This document shows, one piece after another, positions 45,867-61,874 of a DNA stretch of 64,000 nt. The notes below the pieces were generated by a model. It was not told the origin of the DNA and did no database searches. It saw nothing but the letters and a program-made list of their open reading frames with translations. Numbering within the stretch: position 1 is the first letter of the stretch; the number at the start of each line of letters is the position of its first letter. Source of the stretch: Buchnera aphidicola (Melanaphis sacchari). GTDB taxonomy: Bacteria; Pseudomonadota; Gammaproteobacteria; Enterobacterales; Enterobacteriaceae. The translations under genes and the position numbers were made by a program. The stretch spans positions 562,138-626,137 of the forward strand of contig NZ_CP029161.1 in NCBI RefSeq assembly GCF_003096055.1, written 5' to 3'.

Positions 45867-47225
45867 TTATTTCCCTATGCAAAAAGTAGAAAAAATACTA
45901 TTTAACAAATCATTTGAAGTAAATTCTCCTGTTATCTCTCCTAATAATTTATTTATAAAGCTTAAAGAATCAGCCAAAAATTCAATATTTTTAAGCTCTG
46001 ACCATTTTTTATAAGATTTTAAGAATTCACGAAAAGATAAATCAATTTGATAAAGATGACGTCTTCTTGCAACAAAAACGCTTTCCTGATTTTTGTTTGT
46101 TTCTTTTTTCGTAAGATGTTTTTTTAAAACATCAATACCCTCTCCTGTAAGAGTAGAGATATTAATAAATACTAGATTTCCATTTTTTTTTATTCTGCTA
46201 TTCTCTTTAACTAAATCGTTTTTATTTAAAACAAAGGTAACTTCTATATTAGAAGGTATGCTTTTTTGAAAATTTGTAGCCATTCTCTTTTGATCTAATA
46301 CACTTGTTGTTTTATCAATAATAAAAAGAACATGATCTACACTCTTAATAGCATTCCAAGTTTTTTGAATCCCAATTTTTTCAATTTCATCATCTGTATC
46401 ACGCAAACCTGCAGTATCAATAATTTGATATAAAACACCATTAAGATAAATATCTTCATGAATAATATCACGTGTAGTTCCCGGGATATTAGTCACTATA
46501 GCTCTATTGTGACATGATAAAACATTTAATAAACTAGATTTTCCAGCGTTAGGAGGACCTACAATGACTACTTTTTTTCTTTCACGTATTACACTGCCTT
46601 CTACTATTGAATTTCTTATTTTTAAAAATTGATTATATATCTTATCTAATTTTATAGAAATTGTATCATTGATTCCAAAGTTAATATTTTCTTCTGGAAA
46701 ATCTATTCTTGATTCTATATCAATACGTAATTTAATAATTTTATCGATTAATTCTTTAATATAAGATGAAAAATTACCTTGTAAAGTATTTAATGCGCCT
46801 CGACTAATTAATTCTGTTTCCGAATTAATTAAATCATCAATGGCTTCAGCTTGAATTAAATCAATTTTATCATTCAAAAAAGCGCGTTGACAAAATTCAC
46901 CTGGTCTCGCTATTCTGACGTTTTTAATAGATAAAATACTTTTAATTAATAAATCCATAACTAAAGGACTACCATGACCTTGTAATTCTAATACATCTTC
47001 ACCGGTAAATGAATGAGGTGCTGGAAACCATAATGATATCCCTTGATCTAATAATTTCCTATTTATATCTAAAAACTTTGAATAAGTAGCATATCTGGAT
47101 CGAGGTATCTTTCCTAAAATTTTTATAGCTACTTGATTAGCTTCTGTACCAGAAACTCTTATTATTCCAACAGCGCTTTTTCCGGGACAAGTTACTTGAG
47201 CAACAATAGTATCTTCTTGAATCAT
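45867..47225 (-). CDS. mnmE: tRNA modification GTPase MnmE
   Basis: With MnmG, MnmE builds the 5-carboxymethylaminomethyl group on U34 of tRNAs. The N-terminal folate-binding domain has [20 protein letters not shown]; the G domain inserts near residue 215 with [28 protein letters not shown] and NKND; the C-terminal cysteine motif is CIGK. Length is 452 residues against 454. Its partner mnmG is at the far end of this window. Confidence 0.97.
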   Translation of the reverse strand: MIQEDTIVAQVTCPGKSAVGIIRVSGTEANQVAIKILGKIPRSRYATYSKFLDINRKLLDQGISLWFPAPHSFTGEDVLELQGHGSPLVMDLLIKSILSIKNVRIARPGEFCQRAFLNDKIDLIQAEAIDDLINSETELISRGALNTLQGNFSSYIKELIDKIIKLRIDIESRIDFPEENINFGINDTISIKLDKIYNQFLKIRNSIVEGSVIRERKKVVIVGPPNAGKSSLLNVLSCHNRAIVTNIPGTTRDIIHEDIYLNGVLYQIIDTAGLRDTDDEIEKIGIQKTWNAIKSVDHVLFIIDKTTSVLDQKRMATNFQKSIPSNIEVTFVLNKNDLVKENSRIKKNGNLVFINISTLTGEGIDVLKKHLTKKETNKNQESVFVARRRHLYQIDLSFREFLKSYKKWSELKNIEFLADSLSFINKLLGEITGEFTSNDLLNSIFSTFCIGK

Positions 47226-47274
47226 AAAATTCTTCTTTCTTTTAAGTCACAAAATTTTTTACTGATAAATATTA

Positions 47275-48882
47275 TTATTTTTTACTCTGTTTTTTAAATT
47301 TAGATAAAATAATTTTTTGTTGTATAATAGTCACTAAATTACTTACAATATAATACAAAACTAATCCAGACGGAAACCATAAAAAAAATGCAGTAAAAAG
47401 AATTGGCATAAAATTCATTATTTTTTGCTGTAGAGGATCTGCGACATTATTAGAAGATGTTTTTTGAATAAAAAACATAGTTAATCCCATAATGACAGGT
47501 AAAACATAATATGGATCTTGACCTGATAAATCTTTAATCCAAAACATAAAAGGAGCATGCCTTAATTCGACAGAACTAATCAACATGTAATAAAGGGATA
47601 AAAAAATAGGCATCTGAATAAAAATAGGTAAGCAACCTCCTAATGGATTAATTCTTTCTTTTTTATACAACAACATCATTTCTTGACTCATTCTCTGTTT
47701 GTCATTTTTAAACATTTCTTTTAATTCATTAATTTTAGGTTGTAAATCTCTCATTTTTGCCATAGAAGAATATTGCGCTTTTGTAAGGGGATAAGTAATA
47801 GCGCGCATAATTAAAGTAATTGCAATAATAGAAAAACCCCAATTTCCTATAATGTTGTGTAAAACACTCAATAACTTAAATAATGGCTGGGATAAAAACC
47901 AAAGATAACCGTAATCTACCGTTAAATCTAAATTAGGCGCAATTAAAGCCATTTCTTGTTGAAGTTCAGGTCCAATCCATATTTTTGATTTAATAATAGA
48001 TTGAGAATTAGCTGGAATATTAATTGAAGAAGATTTATATCCAATAGTAGCAATACTATTATTAGTATAAGAAGTATAAATTATATTAGAATCGGTATTT
48101 ACTTCAGGAATCCAAGCGACGGCAAAATACTGTTGTAACATAGCGATCCAACCATCTTTTGTTGTAATATATAAATTTTTATTACTTGAAATATCATCAA
48201 ATGTATATTTTTCATATTTTTGATTACTACTAGAATAAGCAGCACCACGAAAAGTTTGAAGAGCAAAATTACTACTATAAATATCACGATTTTTAGGCAA
48301 CTGAATTGTTTGTTTAAGTTGTCCAAACATTTTTACTTTTAATTCTTTATCAGTTGGATTATGAATTGTGTATTCTATTTCTAGAATATATTTATTCGGC
48401 TTAAGAATAAAAGTTTTTGTATAAATAACACCATTATCTTTATAAAAAAACATTGGAACACGTAATTCTTTTTTACTCTTATCTAATTTAAAAAAATTTT
48501 TTTTTGAAACATACAATGGTCTAGTATGATTATTAAAATTATCCAGACCATCTGGACCAATTAAACCACTTTGTACTTGGTAAGTAAAATCAGATGATGT
48601 TTCTAATAATTTTAAAATATTTGAAGAATTGAGCTTATCTTTATAATTAATTAAACTGGCTTCTTCTATATCACCTCCATTCATATTCACGACTAATCGA
48701 AGTACGTCGTTTTGAATAACGATTTTATTTGTATTATCTCGATCATGATTTTTTGAATTTAATTCTCTATAAATCTTGCGCTCTATTTGATCACTTGGAC
48801 TGGACTGAACATGCCAACTTTTCCAAATTAAAAAAGAAGCAAGTAAAAAAATAATAATAAAAAAATTACGCTGCACTTCCAT
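47275..48882 (-). CDS. yidC: Membrane protein insertase YidC
   Basis: YidC inserts and folds inner-membrane proteins, including the c subunit of ATP synthase encoded here. An N-terminal membrane anchor (FFIIIFLLASFLIW) is followed by a large periplasmic domain (about residues 25-330) and the conserved five-helix core with GNWGFSIIAITLIMRAITYP, LGGCLPIFIQMPIFLSLYYM and GLVLYYIVSNL. Length is 535 residues against 548. It is preceded by yidD, the rpmH-rnpA-yidD-yidC-mnmE order of E. coli. Confidence 0.96.
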   Translation of the reverse strand: MEVQRNFFIIIFLLASFLIWKSWHVQSSPSDQIERKIYRELNSKNHDRDNTNKIVIQNDVLRLVVNMNGGDIEEASLINYKDKLNSSNILKLLETSSDFTYQVQSGLIGPDGLDNFNNHTRPLYVSKKNFFKLDKSKKELRVPMFFYKDNGVIYTKTFILKPNKYILEIEYTIHNPTDKELKVKMFGQLKQTIQLPKNRDIYSSNFALQTFRGAAYSSSNQKYEKYTFDDISSNKNLYITTKDGWIAMLQQYFAVAWIPEVNTDSNIIYTSYTNNSIATIGYKSSSINIPANSQSIIKSKIWIGPELQQEMALIAPNLDLTVDYGYLWFLSQPLFKLLSVLHNIIGNWGFSIIAITLIMRAITYPLTKAQYSSMAKMRDLQPKINELKEMFKNDKQRMSQEMMLLYKKERINPLGGCLPIFIQMPIFLSLYYMLISSVELRHAPFMFWIKDLSGQDPYYVLPVIMGLTMFFIQKTSSNNVADPLQQKIMNFMPILFTAFFLWFPSGLVLYYIVSNLVTIIQQKIILSKFKKQSKK

Positions 48883-48884
48883 AA

Positions 48885-49142
48885 TTAATATTCACTTTTA
48901 TCTTTAATCTTTTGACACAATGAATCGTCTTTACTTAAGTAAAATGGATGACACTTACACAAACGAAGAATTGTTAAAATTATACCTTTGATAAGACCAA
49001 AATTACGTAAAGATAATAGCATATATGTAGAACAAGTAGGATAAAAACGACAACGTGATTGCATAAAATAACTGATGTAATTTTGATAAATTAAAATTAA
49101 AGAAGTTAGTAAAAAGATTATCCCTGATGATAATTTGACCAT
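48885..49142 (-). CDS. yidD: Membrane protein insertion efficiency factor YidD
   Basis: YidD is a small membrane-associated protein that assists YidC. The family motif CRFYPTCSTYM is present, as are IRLCKCHPF-type residues (RLCKCHPFYLS). Length is 85 residues, as in E. coli. Its start overlaps the end of rnpA by 25 bases in another frame, and its stop is two bases before yidC, so these three are tightly coupled. Confidence 0.93.
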   Translation of the reverse strand: MVKLSSGIIFLLTSLILIYQNYISYFMQSRCRFYPTCSTYMLLSLRNFGLIKGIILTILRLCKCHPFYLSKDDSLCQKIKDKSEY

Positions 49143-49465
49143 ATATTCTCCAATACATTTATTATTTTTTTATTTTTTAAATAAATGATATTTTTTTTAG
49201 CTATTACTACAAAATCCATTGAAATTAATTTATGCTGTGATAAACGAAAAGTTTCTCGAATTAATCGTTTAATTGCATTACGTTTATACGCGTATTTAAC
49301 ATTTTTGCGAGGTATACTAAGACCTAATCGAGGATATTCTAATAAATTAGAACGAGCTAATATAGATATTTCACATGCATCTTGGATGCAAGGATTATCA
49401 AAAACGTATTTAAAATTAATAGATTTTAGTAATCTAAGTTTTTTTTTAAAAAAAAATAGCACCAT
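49118..49465 (-). CDS. rnpA: Ribonuclease P protein component
   Basis: RnpA is the protein subunit of RNase P, which trims tRNA 5' ends. The RNA-binding motif is KRNAIKRLIRETFR, and PRLGLSIPRKNVKYA and MDFVVIAKK are recognisable. Length is 115 residues against 119. It begins 11 bp after the rpmH stop. Confidence 0.95.
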   Translation of the reverse strand: MVLFFFKKKLRLLKSINFKYVFDNPCIQDACEISILARSNLLEYPRLGLSIPRKNVKYAYKRNAIKRLIRETFRLSQHKLISMDFVVIAKKNIIYLKNKKIINVLENIWSNYHQG

Positions 49466-49476
49466 TATTAACCTTA

Positions 49477-49620
49477 TTATTTACTAGAAATAGTTAAACG
49501 AGTTCTTAACTTAGCGCGTCTACGTGATAAAATATAACGACCATTTTTAGTAGCCATGCGGATTCTAAAACCATGAGAACGATTACGCTTTAATACTGAT
49601 GGTTGAAAAGTACGTTTCAT
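49477..49620 (-). CDS. rpmH: 50S ribosomal protein L34
   Basis: L34 is a very small, highly basic ribosomal protein. The minus strand reads [20 protein letters not shown] at its start, then [20 protein letters not shown], and ends TISSK, 47 residues against 46 in E. coli. The gene is near the dnaA promoter region, divergent from dnaA, the arrangement of most bacteria. An AGGTAAAT ribosome site is seen upstream. Confidence 0.97.
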   Translation of the reverse strand: MKRTFQPSVLKRNRSHGFRIRMATKNGRYILSRRRAKLRTRLTISSK

Positions 49621-50013
49621 TTTAATATTTACCTTTATTTAATTTACGTAATGTATAAACAAAATTTTATAAAATAGAAAAATTAATAAAAATATATTTT
49701 ATAAACTATTATCTCATTAATTTTTGTAATAAAAAATAATAAATTTACTTAAAAAAATAATGTTAATGTTTTTTTGATATGATAATTTTATTTATATTAT
49801 TAAAAGATAACACACAAATTTTAAAATCACCTCTTTAGATAAAAAATATCTAATAAAATATTATTATATCCTTTACGTTATACTCACCAATCTTAAATTG
49901 TATAACTTTTAGTATAAAAAATATAATTTTTATACAAAAAATATATCTGTTATGTAAAAGAATAAAAAATTTTTTAAATTTTATTTTTTTATTTTGTGCG
50001 CTTGGAGTCCACC
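49621..50013. other. rpmH-dnaA divergent intergenic region
   Basis: The 393 bp between rpmH and dnaA contain no gene. I found no DnaA box (TTATCCACA or one-mismatch form) in it. A perfect 9-bp inverted repeat, GTATAAAAA at 49912-49920 and TTTTTATAC at 49927-49935, lies about 80 bp before dnaA. The last about 20 bases before the dnaA start are GC-richer and contain the ribosome site GGAG at 50004-50007. The promoters of both genes must lie here, but I cannot single them out against the A/T background. Confidence 0.6.
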
Positions 50014-51366
50014 GTGTTACTTTGTCTTTGGAAACAGTGTCTTGACCGGTTACAGCATGAGCTTCCATCTACAGAGTTTAGTATGTGGATACGCTCTCTG
50101 AAAGCCAAACTAAACAATAATATCTTAGAAATATATGCTCCAAATCAATTCGTTTTAGACTGGGTAAAAGATAAATATTTAATTTGTTTTAAAAAAATAT
50201 TAAAAGATTTTTATGGTTCTAACTCACCCATAATACAATTTAAAGTATATCAAATCTTTAAAGAAAAAAAATTTGAAAAAAAAATAAACAATAAAAATGA
50301 AAAAAAAATTTGCTACCAAATACCAATACTTAAAAAACCGTTGTACTGTTCTAATATTAACAAAAAACATAATTTTGAAAATTTTATAGAAGGAAAATCA
50401 AACCAATTAGCACGAGCAGCAGCATCTCAAGTGGCTAGTAATCCTGGAAATTCTTATAATCCTCTTTTTTTATACGGACAAACAGGATTAGGAAAAACTC
50501 ATTTATTACACGCTATAGGCAACGGAATACTAGAATATAAATATAATATCAAAATTATTTATATGCATTCTGAAAGATTTGTACAAGATATGGTAAGAGC
50601 TTTAAAAAACAATGCAATTGAAAAATTTAAACTATATTATCGATCTGTTGATGCACTACTAATTGATGATATTCAATTTTTTGCACATAAAGAACGCTCA
50701 CAAGAAGAATTATTTCATACATTTAATGCGCTTTTAGAAGGAAATCAACAAATTATTTTAACTTCCGATCGATACCCTAAAGAAATAATTGGTGTTGAAG
50801 ATCGTTTAAAATCTAGATTCGGATGGGGTTTAACTGTCGCTATTGACCCTCCCGAATTAGAAACAAGAGTAGCGATATTAATAAAAAAAGCAGATGAAAA
50901 TAATATTAAATTACCTGACGAAGTAGCTTTTTTTATAGCTAAACATTTGCGATCTAACGTACGTGAATTAGAAGGTGCACTTAATAGTATTATTGTGAAC
51001 GCCAATTTCACTCATAGATCTATTACTATAGATTTAGTTCGTGAAGCACTTCACGATATATTAGCATTACAAGAAAAACTTATTACTATCGATAATATTC
51101 AAAAAAAAGTAGCAGAATATTATAAAATTAAAGTTTCAGACTTACTATCTAGAAGACGCTCTCGTTCCGTAGCGCGCCCTCGACAAATGGCTATGGCTAT
51201 GGCAAAAGAATTAACTAATCACAGCCTACCTGAAATTGGCAACGCCTTTAGTGGAAGAGATCACACTACAGTGTTACATGCATGCCGCAAAATTAAACAA
51301 CTGCGCAAAGAAAATTATGATATTAAAGAAGACTTTTCAAACTTAATTAGAACTTTATCGGTATAA
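50014..51366 (+). CDS. dnaA: Chromosomal replication initiator DnaA
   Basis: DnaA binds and opens the origin. The start is the GTG at 50014 (protein begins [18 protein letters not shown]), matching the E. coli GTG and with GGAG six bases before it; the upstream open frame to 49996 also begins with GTG but lacks support. Domain I is well kept, domain II is short and lysine-rich, the AAA+ domain has GQTGLGKTH and LLIDDIQFF, and the C-terminal DNA-binding signature is [14 protein letters not shown]. Length is 450 residues against 467. The first 100 bases are about 47% GC. Confidence 0.97.
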   Translation: MLLCLWKQCLDRLQHELPSTEFSMWIRSLKAKLNNNILEIYAPNQFVLDWVKDKYLICFKKILKDFYGSNSPIIQFKVYQIFKEKKFEKKINNKNEKKICYQIPILKKPLYCSNINKKHNFENFIEGKSNQLARAAASQVASNPGNSYNPLFLYGQTGLGKTHLLHAIGNGILEYKYNIKIIYMHSERFVQDMVRALKNNAIEKFKLYYRSVDALLIDDIQFFAHKERSQEELFHTFNALLEGNQQIILTSDRYPKEIIGVEDRLKSRFGWGLTVAIDPPELETRVAILIKKADENNIKLPDEVAFFIAKHLRSNVRELEGALNSIIVNANFTHRSITIDLVREALHDILALQEKLITIDNIQKKVAEYYKIKVSDLLSRRRSRSVARPRQMAMAMAKELTNHSLPEIGNAFSGRDHTTVLHACRKIKQLRKENYDIKEDFSNLIRTLSV

Positions 51367-51370
51367 TTTT

Positions 51371-52471
51371 ATGAAATTTACTATTAAAAATGACCTTTTA
51401 ACTCAAAATATAAAAAAAATAAGCCGATTATTAGTCAAAAATAATTCTTTTCCAATTTTAGAAAATATATTAATGGAGATTAAAAATGATACATTGTTTT
51501 TAACTACAACCAATTTAGAAATAGAACTTATTTCAAAAATTAAAATTTTTACAAAAAATATTGCAGGAAAAATAACTGTTTCCGGAAGAAAAATGTTAAA
51601 TATTTGTAAAAATTTGTTACCTGTATCCGAAATAAAGATACAATTAAAAAAAAATAAAATTCATATTTCTTCTGAAAATAGTAATTATATTTTAACTACC
51701 TTACCTGCAGATAATTTTCCAAATCATCAAGACTGTAATAGTATTTTAAGTTTTGAGATTTCATCAAATTCTTTAAGATCAATGATAGAAAAAACTGCAT
51801 TTTCCATGGGAAAACAAGACGTACGACACTATCTTAATGGAATTTTATTAGAAAAAAAGGGAAATACCTTAAAAAGCATAGCAACAGACGGCTATCGGTT
51901 AGCAGTTTCATCAACTAATATAAAAGAAGATATCAAATCTTTTTCTATTATTATGCCAAATAAGGGAGTATTAGAACTATATCGACTACTAAATATTAAA
52001 AAAAAATTATTAAAAATTTTTATTAGCAATAATAATATAAAAATCTACATCAATGATCTAATTTTTACCAGTCAATTAATTGAAGGAAAATACCCTGACT
52101 ATAATAATGTTCTATTTTCAAAAAAAGACAATCCAATTGTTACTAATACGGCGCTTTTAAAAAAATCATTATTACGCACTGCTATTTTAACACACGAAAA
52201 ATTTTGTGGAATTGAAATAAAAATTGAAAACAAAAAGTTTAAAATCTTGTCAGATAATCAAGAAGAAGAAAGTGCAGAAGATACATTTAATACCAATTAT
52301 TCTGGAGATACGATAGAAATATCAATTAATGTTTATTATATATTAGATGTACTTAACGCTATCGATGACGAAAATATTTTAATATTTTTTAATTCATCTA
52401 AATCGTCTATACAAATTGAATCTGAAAATGATTCTTCAAATATATACGTTATAATGTTATTAAAACGTTAA
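51371..52471 (+). CDS. dnaN: DNA polymerase III beta sliding clamp
   Basis: DnaN encircles DNA and tethers polymerase III. The three clamp repeats span the 366 residues, exactly the E. coli length; [20 protein letters not shown] and GYRLAVSS are typical. The C-terminus ends VIMLLKR, whereas E. coli ends VVMPMRL. It starts four bases after dnaA. recF, the next gene in E. coli, is missing. Confidence 0.96.
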   Translation: MKFTIKNDLLTQNIKKISRLLVKNNSFPILENILMEIKNDTLFLTTTNLEIELISKIKIFTKNIAGKITVSGRKMLNICKNLLPVSEIKIQLKKNKIHISSENSNYILTTLPADNFPNHQDCNSILSFEISSNSLRSMIEKTAFSMGKQDVRHYLNGILLEKKGNTLKSIATDGYRLAVSSTNIKEDIKSFSIIMPNKGVLELYRLLNIKKKLLKIFISNNNIKIYINDLIFTSQLIEGKYPDYNNVLFSKKDNPIVTNTALLKKSLLRTAILTHEKFCGIEIKIENKKFKILSDNQEEESAEDTFNTNYSGDTIEISINVYYILDVLNAIDDENILIFFNSSKSSIQIESENDSSNIYVIMLLKR

Positions 52472-52530
52472 CATTATATAATATTTATTAAAAATAATTA
52501 TTATATTAAAATTTTATAAATAAAAACTGA

Positions 52531-54951
<2,421 letters not shown>

Positions 54952-54989
54952 AATATTTAAATTTTTTAATTTTAAAAAACTTAAAAATT

Positions 54990-55011
54990 GCGGCAGGACA
55001 AAACCAGCCGC
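54990..55011 (-). terminator. Terminator of the atp operon
   Basis: GCGGC at 54990-54994 pairs with GCCGC at 55007-55011, continued by two further G:C pairs (54996-54997 with 55004-55005) after one A opposite A. On the minus strand the stem is followed by AATTTTT, so it terminates the atp operon six bases after atpC; it may also stop gyrB. Confidence 0.85.
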
Positions 55012-55017
55012 GAAAAA

Positions 55018-55437
55018 TTATCTATTTTTAAATTTATCGATAATTTCAAGAACGCGTAATTGTGCAATAGATTTAGCAATATTCAAAAGAACATCTTCTT
55101 TATTTTTAAATTTACTTTTATTCTTAAGATACTTTTTAGCTTGTTTTCTTGCTTCTAAAGCACGTTTTTTATCTAATTCAGTTCCACGAATAGCAATATC
55201 AGCTAAAATAGATACAATAGATGGTTGAACTTCTAATACTCCTCCAGAAACATAAAGACACTCTTCTTTTTGATTAATATGAAATATATGTATAATACCT
55301 GGTTTTATAATGCTCAATAATTGTACGTGTCCTGGATAAATACCCATATCTCCTTCACTTCCAGATATTTGTATTTTTTTTACTATTCCAGAAAATATAG
55401 GTTTTTCAACAGTAACAATATCTAAATGAAATTTCAT
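55018..55437 (-). CDS. atpC: ATP synthase epsilon subunit
   Basis: Epsilon is part of the rotor stalk and inhibits the enzyme. The beta-barrel segment GSEGDMGIYPGHVQLLSIIK and the sequence VSGGVLEVQPSIVSILAD mark the family; two C-terminal helices follow. The start MKFHLDIVTVEK gives 139 residues, as in E. coli; another ATG four codons upstream (55449) is possible. It is last in the operon. Confidence 0.95.
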   Translation of the reverse strand: MKFHLDIVTVEKPIFSGIVKKIQISGSEGDMGIYPGHVQLLSIIKPGIIHIFHINQKEECLYVSGGVLEVQPSIVSILADIAIRGTELDKKRALEARKQAKKYLKNKSKFKNKEDVLLNIAKSIAQLRVLEIIDKFKNR

Positions 55438-55461
55438 AAACACGTCCATATCTTTTTTTTA

Positions 55462-56874
<1,413 letters not shown>

Positions 56875-56887
56875 CTAAACTCATTAT

Positions 56888-57763
56888 TTAATTTTCTGAT
56901 AACGCTGAAGAGCCTGCAATAATTTCTGTTAATTCTTGGGTAATATTAGATTGACGAATTTTATTATAAACTAATTGTAATTCTTTAATGCAATTATTGC
57001 TATTATCTGTTGCAGTTTTCATAGCTATCATACGAGCTGCTTGTTCACTAGCAATATTTTCTAATATACTTTGATATACTTGAGATTCAATGTACCGATC
57101 AAATAATGTATCTAAAATTAACTTAGATTCTGGTTCATATAAATAATCCCATTTTATTTTTTTTGTAAATGATGTATTCTCTTCACTGGATAAAGGCAAT
57201 AGTTGAGCAACTATTGGATGTTGAGACATTTTATTATAAAATTTGTTATAAGCTATAAAAATTTTATCAATTTCTTTATCTTGATATTTTTCTAAAAAAA
57301 TTTTAATGTGACCAATTAATTTTGATAAGTCAGGATTTTCTCCAATATTACACATTGTCGAAATTATTGAATTACCGTACAATTTAAAAACAGACAAACT
57401 TTTTAATCCGAATAATATTAATTGACAAGAAATGTTGTTTTTTTCAAGAGACTGAATTTGAAATAATACTTTTTTAAAAAGATTAGTATTTAGACTTCCA
57501 CATAAACCTCTATCAGTAGAAACAATAATTATTCCTACGCATTTATTTTTTCTATTCTCTAAATAACTATGCTTGTATTCTAAACTACCTTGTAAGGCAT
57601 GATGAATGACGTTTTTTAATATTCTAGAATATGGTCGACCCAAGCGCATTCTTTCTTCAGTTTTTCTCATTTTAGAAATAGCTACCATTTCCATGGCTTT
57701 AGTAATCTTTTTTGTATTTGTTATGCTAATTATTTTATTTCTTATTTCTTTTATATTAGCCAC
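56888..57763 (-). CDS. atpG: ATP synthase gamma subunit
   Basis: Gamma is the rotating shaft. The N-terminal helix IRNKIISITNTKKITKAMEM, the STDRGLCGSLN segment and the C-terminal helix with RMIAMKTATDNSNN are conserved. Length is 291 residues against 287. It lies between atpA and atpD, spaced by about 30 bp on either side. Confidence 0.97.
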   Translation of the reverse strand: MANIKEIRNKIISITNTKKITKAMEMVAISKMRKTEERMRLGRPYSRILKNVIHHALQGSLEYKHSYLENRKNKCVGIIIVSTDRGLCGSLNTNLFKKVLFQIQSLEKNNISCQLILFGLKSLSVFKLYGNSIISTMCNIGENPDLSKLIGHIKIFLEKYQDKEIDKIFIAYNKFYNKMSQHPIVAQLLPLSSEENTSFTKKIKWDYLYEPESKLILDTLFDRYIESQVYQSILENIASEQAARMIAMKTATDNSNNCIKELQLVYNKIRQSNITQELTEIIAGSSALSEN

Positions 57764-57794
57764 TATATTCTCTTAATTAATTTATATCAAAATT

Positions 57795-59336
57795 TTATAA
57801 TTGAGTATTTTTAAAATCATTAACTAAAGCTGTTAATTTATTTTTTATAGCATCATTATAATCTCCTTGTTCATTAATTTCTTTTATTAAATCTGCATAG
57901 TATTCATGTGAGTATATTAAAACTTCTTTTTCAAACCATTGAATTTTTTCGACAGAGATATTATCAAGATAATCATTTTGAGCGATAAAAAATATTATTC
58001 CTTGTTCTGCTACAGACATAGGTTGATACTGTTTTTGTTTCAATAATTCAATAATTTTTTGACCATATATTAACTGTTTTCTAGTTGCATCATCTAAATC
58101 AGATGCAAACTGTGAAAAAGCAGCAAGATCATGATATTGCGCTAAAGCTGTACGAATCCCAGAAGATAATTGTTTAATAATTTTAGTTTGAGCAGCACTT
58201 CCAACACGAGAAACAGATATGCCAGCATTCACAGCAGGCCGAACACCTGAATTAAATAAACTAGATTCTAAAAATATTTGTCCATCAGTAATAGAAATTA
58301 CATTAGTCGGGACAAATGCTGAAACATCACCAGATTGTGTTTCAATAATAGGAAATGCCGTCAAAGAACCCGTTTTAACAATTGTTTTTTCATCTCTTTT
58401 AATATTATTAATATACTCTTTAGAAACTCGAGCAGATCTTTCTAGTAAACGAGAATGAAGGTAAAAGATATCTCCTGGAAAAGCTTCACGACCTGGCGGT
58501 CTGCGCAATAATAAAGAAATTTGCCGATAAGATACAGCATGTTTAGAAAGATCATCATAAACAATTACAGCATCTTGTCCAAGATCGCGAAAATATTCTC
58601 CCATAGCGCAACCTGAATAAGGTGCTAAATACTGCAAAGAAGCTGCTTCAGAAGCTGATGCAACAACAATAGCAGTATTTTCTAAAGCATTACATTCATC
58701 TAATTTTTTAATGACATTTATAACTGTAGATAACTTCTGTCCTATAGCTACATAAATACATGGTATATTAAATTTTTTCTGATTAATGATCGTATCTATT
58801 GCAAGCGCCGTTTTTCCTGTTTGACGATCTCCGATAATCAATTCACGCTGACCTCGACCAATAGGTATCATTGAATCAATAGCTTTATAACCGGTTTGTA
58901 TAGGTTCATTAATTGATTGGCGATCAATTACACCAGGGGCATCTCTTTCGACCGGAGAATAACAATCATGTTCTATTATACCCTTTCCATCGATAGGATG
59001 ACCTAATGCATTCATCACACGACCTAATAACTTTTTACCCACAGGAACTTCTAAAACTCTACCTGTACATTTAACTTTCAAACCTTCAGTGATTTTAATA
59101 TACGAGCCCATCACTACTGCACCAACTATATCTCGTTCTATATTTAATGCAATTGCATATTGATTATCAGGCAATAAAATCATTTCTCCCAGCATAACAT
59201 CTGAAAGACCATAAATTTTTAAAACGCCATCATTAACAGAAATAATCGTGCCTTCATTATAAGACTGATTAAAAACATCAAACTGCTTAATTCTTTCCTT
59301 AATCAATTGACTGATTTCTGAAGAATTTAATTGCAT
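57795..59336 (-). CDS. atpA: ATP synthase alpha subunit
   Basis: Alpha binds nucleotide without catalysis and alternates with beta. The P-loop [15 protein letters not shown], the [11 protein letters not shown] block and [17 protein letters not shown] are present. Length is 513 residues, equal to E. coli. It follows atpH by six bases. Confidence 0.98.
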   Translation of the reverse strand: MQLNSSEISQLIKERIKQFDVFNQSYNEGTIISVNDGVLKIYGLSDVMLGEMILLPDNQYAIALNIERDIVGAVVMGSYIKITEGLKVKCTGRVLEVPVGKKLLGRVMNALGHPIDGKGIIEHDCYSPVERDAPGVIDRQSINEPIQTGYKAIDSMIPIGRGQRELIIGDRQTGKTALAIDTIINQKKFNIPCIYVAIGQKLSTVINVIKKLDECNALENTAIVVASASEAASLQYLAPYSGCAMGEYFRDLGQDAVIVYDDLSKHAVSYRQISLLLRRPPGREAFPGDIFYLHSRLLERSARVSKEYINNIKRDEKTIVKTGSLTAFPIIETQSGDVSAFVPTNVISITDGQIFLESSLFNSGVRPAVNAGISVSRVGSAAQTKIIKQLSSGIRTALAQYHDLAAFSQFASDLDDATRKQLIYGQKIIELLKQKQYQPMSVAEQGIIFFIAQNDYLDNISVEKIQWFEKEVLIYSHEYYADLIKEINEQGDYNDAIKNKLTALVNDFKNTQL

Positions 59337-59342
59337 ATATTA

Positions 59343-59885
59343 TTACTCTCTTAAAATATTTAAAGAATCAGATAATTGTTTGAAATGATTTCGAAGTGAA
59401 AAATCAAATACAGTATCATTTATTTTTACAAGTATACCATTTAAAAGATAAGGATCAATTTTATACACAAATTTAATGCGAGATAGTAATTTTTTTTCTA
59501 ATATAGAACGTATATGAAAAATTTGATCATCACTCAAATAAGATGCTGATATCAATTTAACAGAAACATACCCTTGATAAATTAATTCTAATCTTAAAAA
59601 TGCTCTTAATATATCCTTAAAAATTTTAAATCGTTGATTTTTAGCTAATAATTTTATTAAATTCCGAGCATCTTCATTAATGTAATCACCGGCAATTAAA
59701 ATAAAAAAAGACGATAAAAATTTTGGCGATAAAGACCCTGACAAAAATTTTTGAAACTTTTTGAATAAAATAACTTTATTCATAAATATTAACATTTCTT
59801 TCCACTTTTTTATTGACTTTTGTTCTATTGCTAACTCAAAAATTGCTTTAGCATAAGGTCTAGCAACGGTATTAAAAATCAACAT
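59343..59885 (-). CDS. atpH: ATP synthase delta subunit
   Basis: Delta connects the peripheral stalk to the top of F1. The N-terminus FNTVARPYAKAIFELAIEQ matches the family, and the DPYLLNGILVKINDTVFDFS segment near the end is the usual signature. Length is 180 residues against 177. Its ATG shares one base with the end of atpF. Confidence 0.95.
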   Translation of the reverse strand: MLIFNTVARPYAKAIFELAIEQKSIKKWKEMLIFMNKVILFKKFQKFLSGSLSPKFLSSFFILIAGDYINEDARNLIKLLAKNQRFKIFKDILRAFLRLELIYQGYVSVKLISASYLSDDQIFHIRSILEKKLLSRIKFVYKIDPYLLNGILVKINDTVFDFSLRNHFKQLSDSLNILRE

Positions 59886-60370
59886 TAATTTTTTGTCTCC
59901 GATAAAGAAAAGATTAATTTATCTATTAGATCCTTATTTTCATCTTTCTGAATATTTTTTTCAATAATTTTTTCAGCTATTAAAATTGCTGAATCTATAA
60001 TTTCTTTTTGTAAAGTTTTACGCGCATCTATCATTTTTCTATTAATTTCTAGTTGATTATTTTTAAAAATTTTTTTGCTTTCTTCTATAGCTTTTGCTTT
60101 GGCTTTTTCTAAAATTAATAGTTTTTTATTATTTGCTTCATTTAAAATCAAAACAGCTTTTTTCTGAGAACATTTAATTTCTTGCTTAATTTTTTCTTGA
60201 ATCAAAAGGAATTCTTTTTTAGCATTTTCTGCAGATACTAAAGATTCTTTAATTTTTTTTTGTCGTGTTTCAACTGCTAACATAATAGGAGGCCATATAA
60301 ATTTCATACAGAACCAAACAAATAATATAAAGGAAATTAATTGGCCGAGAATAGTTGCATTAATATTCAT
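59885..60370 (-). CDS. atpF: ATP synthase subunit b
   Basis: Subunit b forms the peripheral stalk. It starts MNINATILGQLISFILFVWF with one membrane helix (to about residue 27, KFIWPPI), followed by a long charged coiled coil rich in lysine and glutamate. Length is 161 residues against 156. It lies after atpE (115 bp gap) and overlaps atpH by one base. Confidence 0.95.
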   Translation of the reverse strand: MNINATILGQLISFILFVWFCMKFIWPPIMLAVETRQKKIKESLVSAENAKKEFLLIQEKIKQEIKCSQKKAVLILNEANNKKLLILEKAKAKAIEESKKIFKNNQLEINRKMIDARKTLQKEIIDSAILIAEKIIEKNIQKDENKDLIDKLIFSLSETKN

Positions 60371-60485
60371 AATCGCACCTTCAGAGCTCTAATAAAACAA
60401 AAAATTAATCTTTACGCTAATTTTAAACGTAAAGATTTTACCAGTACTCATTATAATAAAATTTTTAAAAATCTATGATAAAAAA

Positions 60486-60749
<264 letters not shown>

Positions 60750-60770
60750 TTATAATTAATTTTTATTTTA

Positions 60771-61598
<828 letters not shown>

Positions 61599-61874
61599 TC
61601 ATTATTGCTGCGTATAATTTAGTAAAATTAAAAAATAACTAAATTTTTAAAATGTTCTATTTATTTTCAAAATAAAATTTTTAAAAATATTTTCAAAATT
61701 AAAGCTATTTCTTAAAATAAATTTTTAGATAAAAAATACATTATTTTTTACATTTTAAAATACTTATTATTAGTGCTTAATATTTAATATTTTTAAATAA
61801 AAATTTTAAATCTAATTAAGATAAATAATTTCATGAAAGAATAAATCTCATATGATCAACTTTAGAATTAATTT

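Noticed and set aside
49185-49487. 100-codon open frame antisense to rnpA
   Set aside because: The opposite strand encodes the full RNase P protein; nothing supports the antisense frame.
50084-50092. TGTGGATAC, one mismatch from a DnaA box, inside dnaA
   Set aside because: It codes for the conserved MWIR of domain I and E. coli has the same codons; with no second box nearby it is not evidence for an origin.
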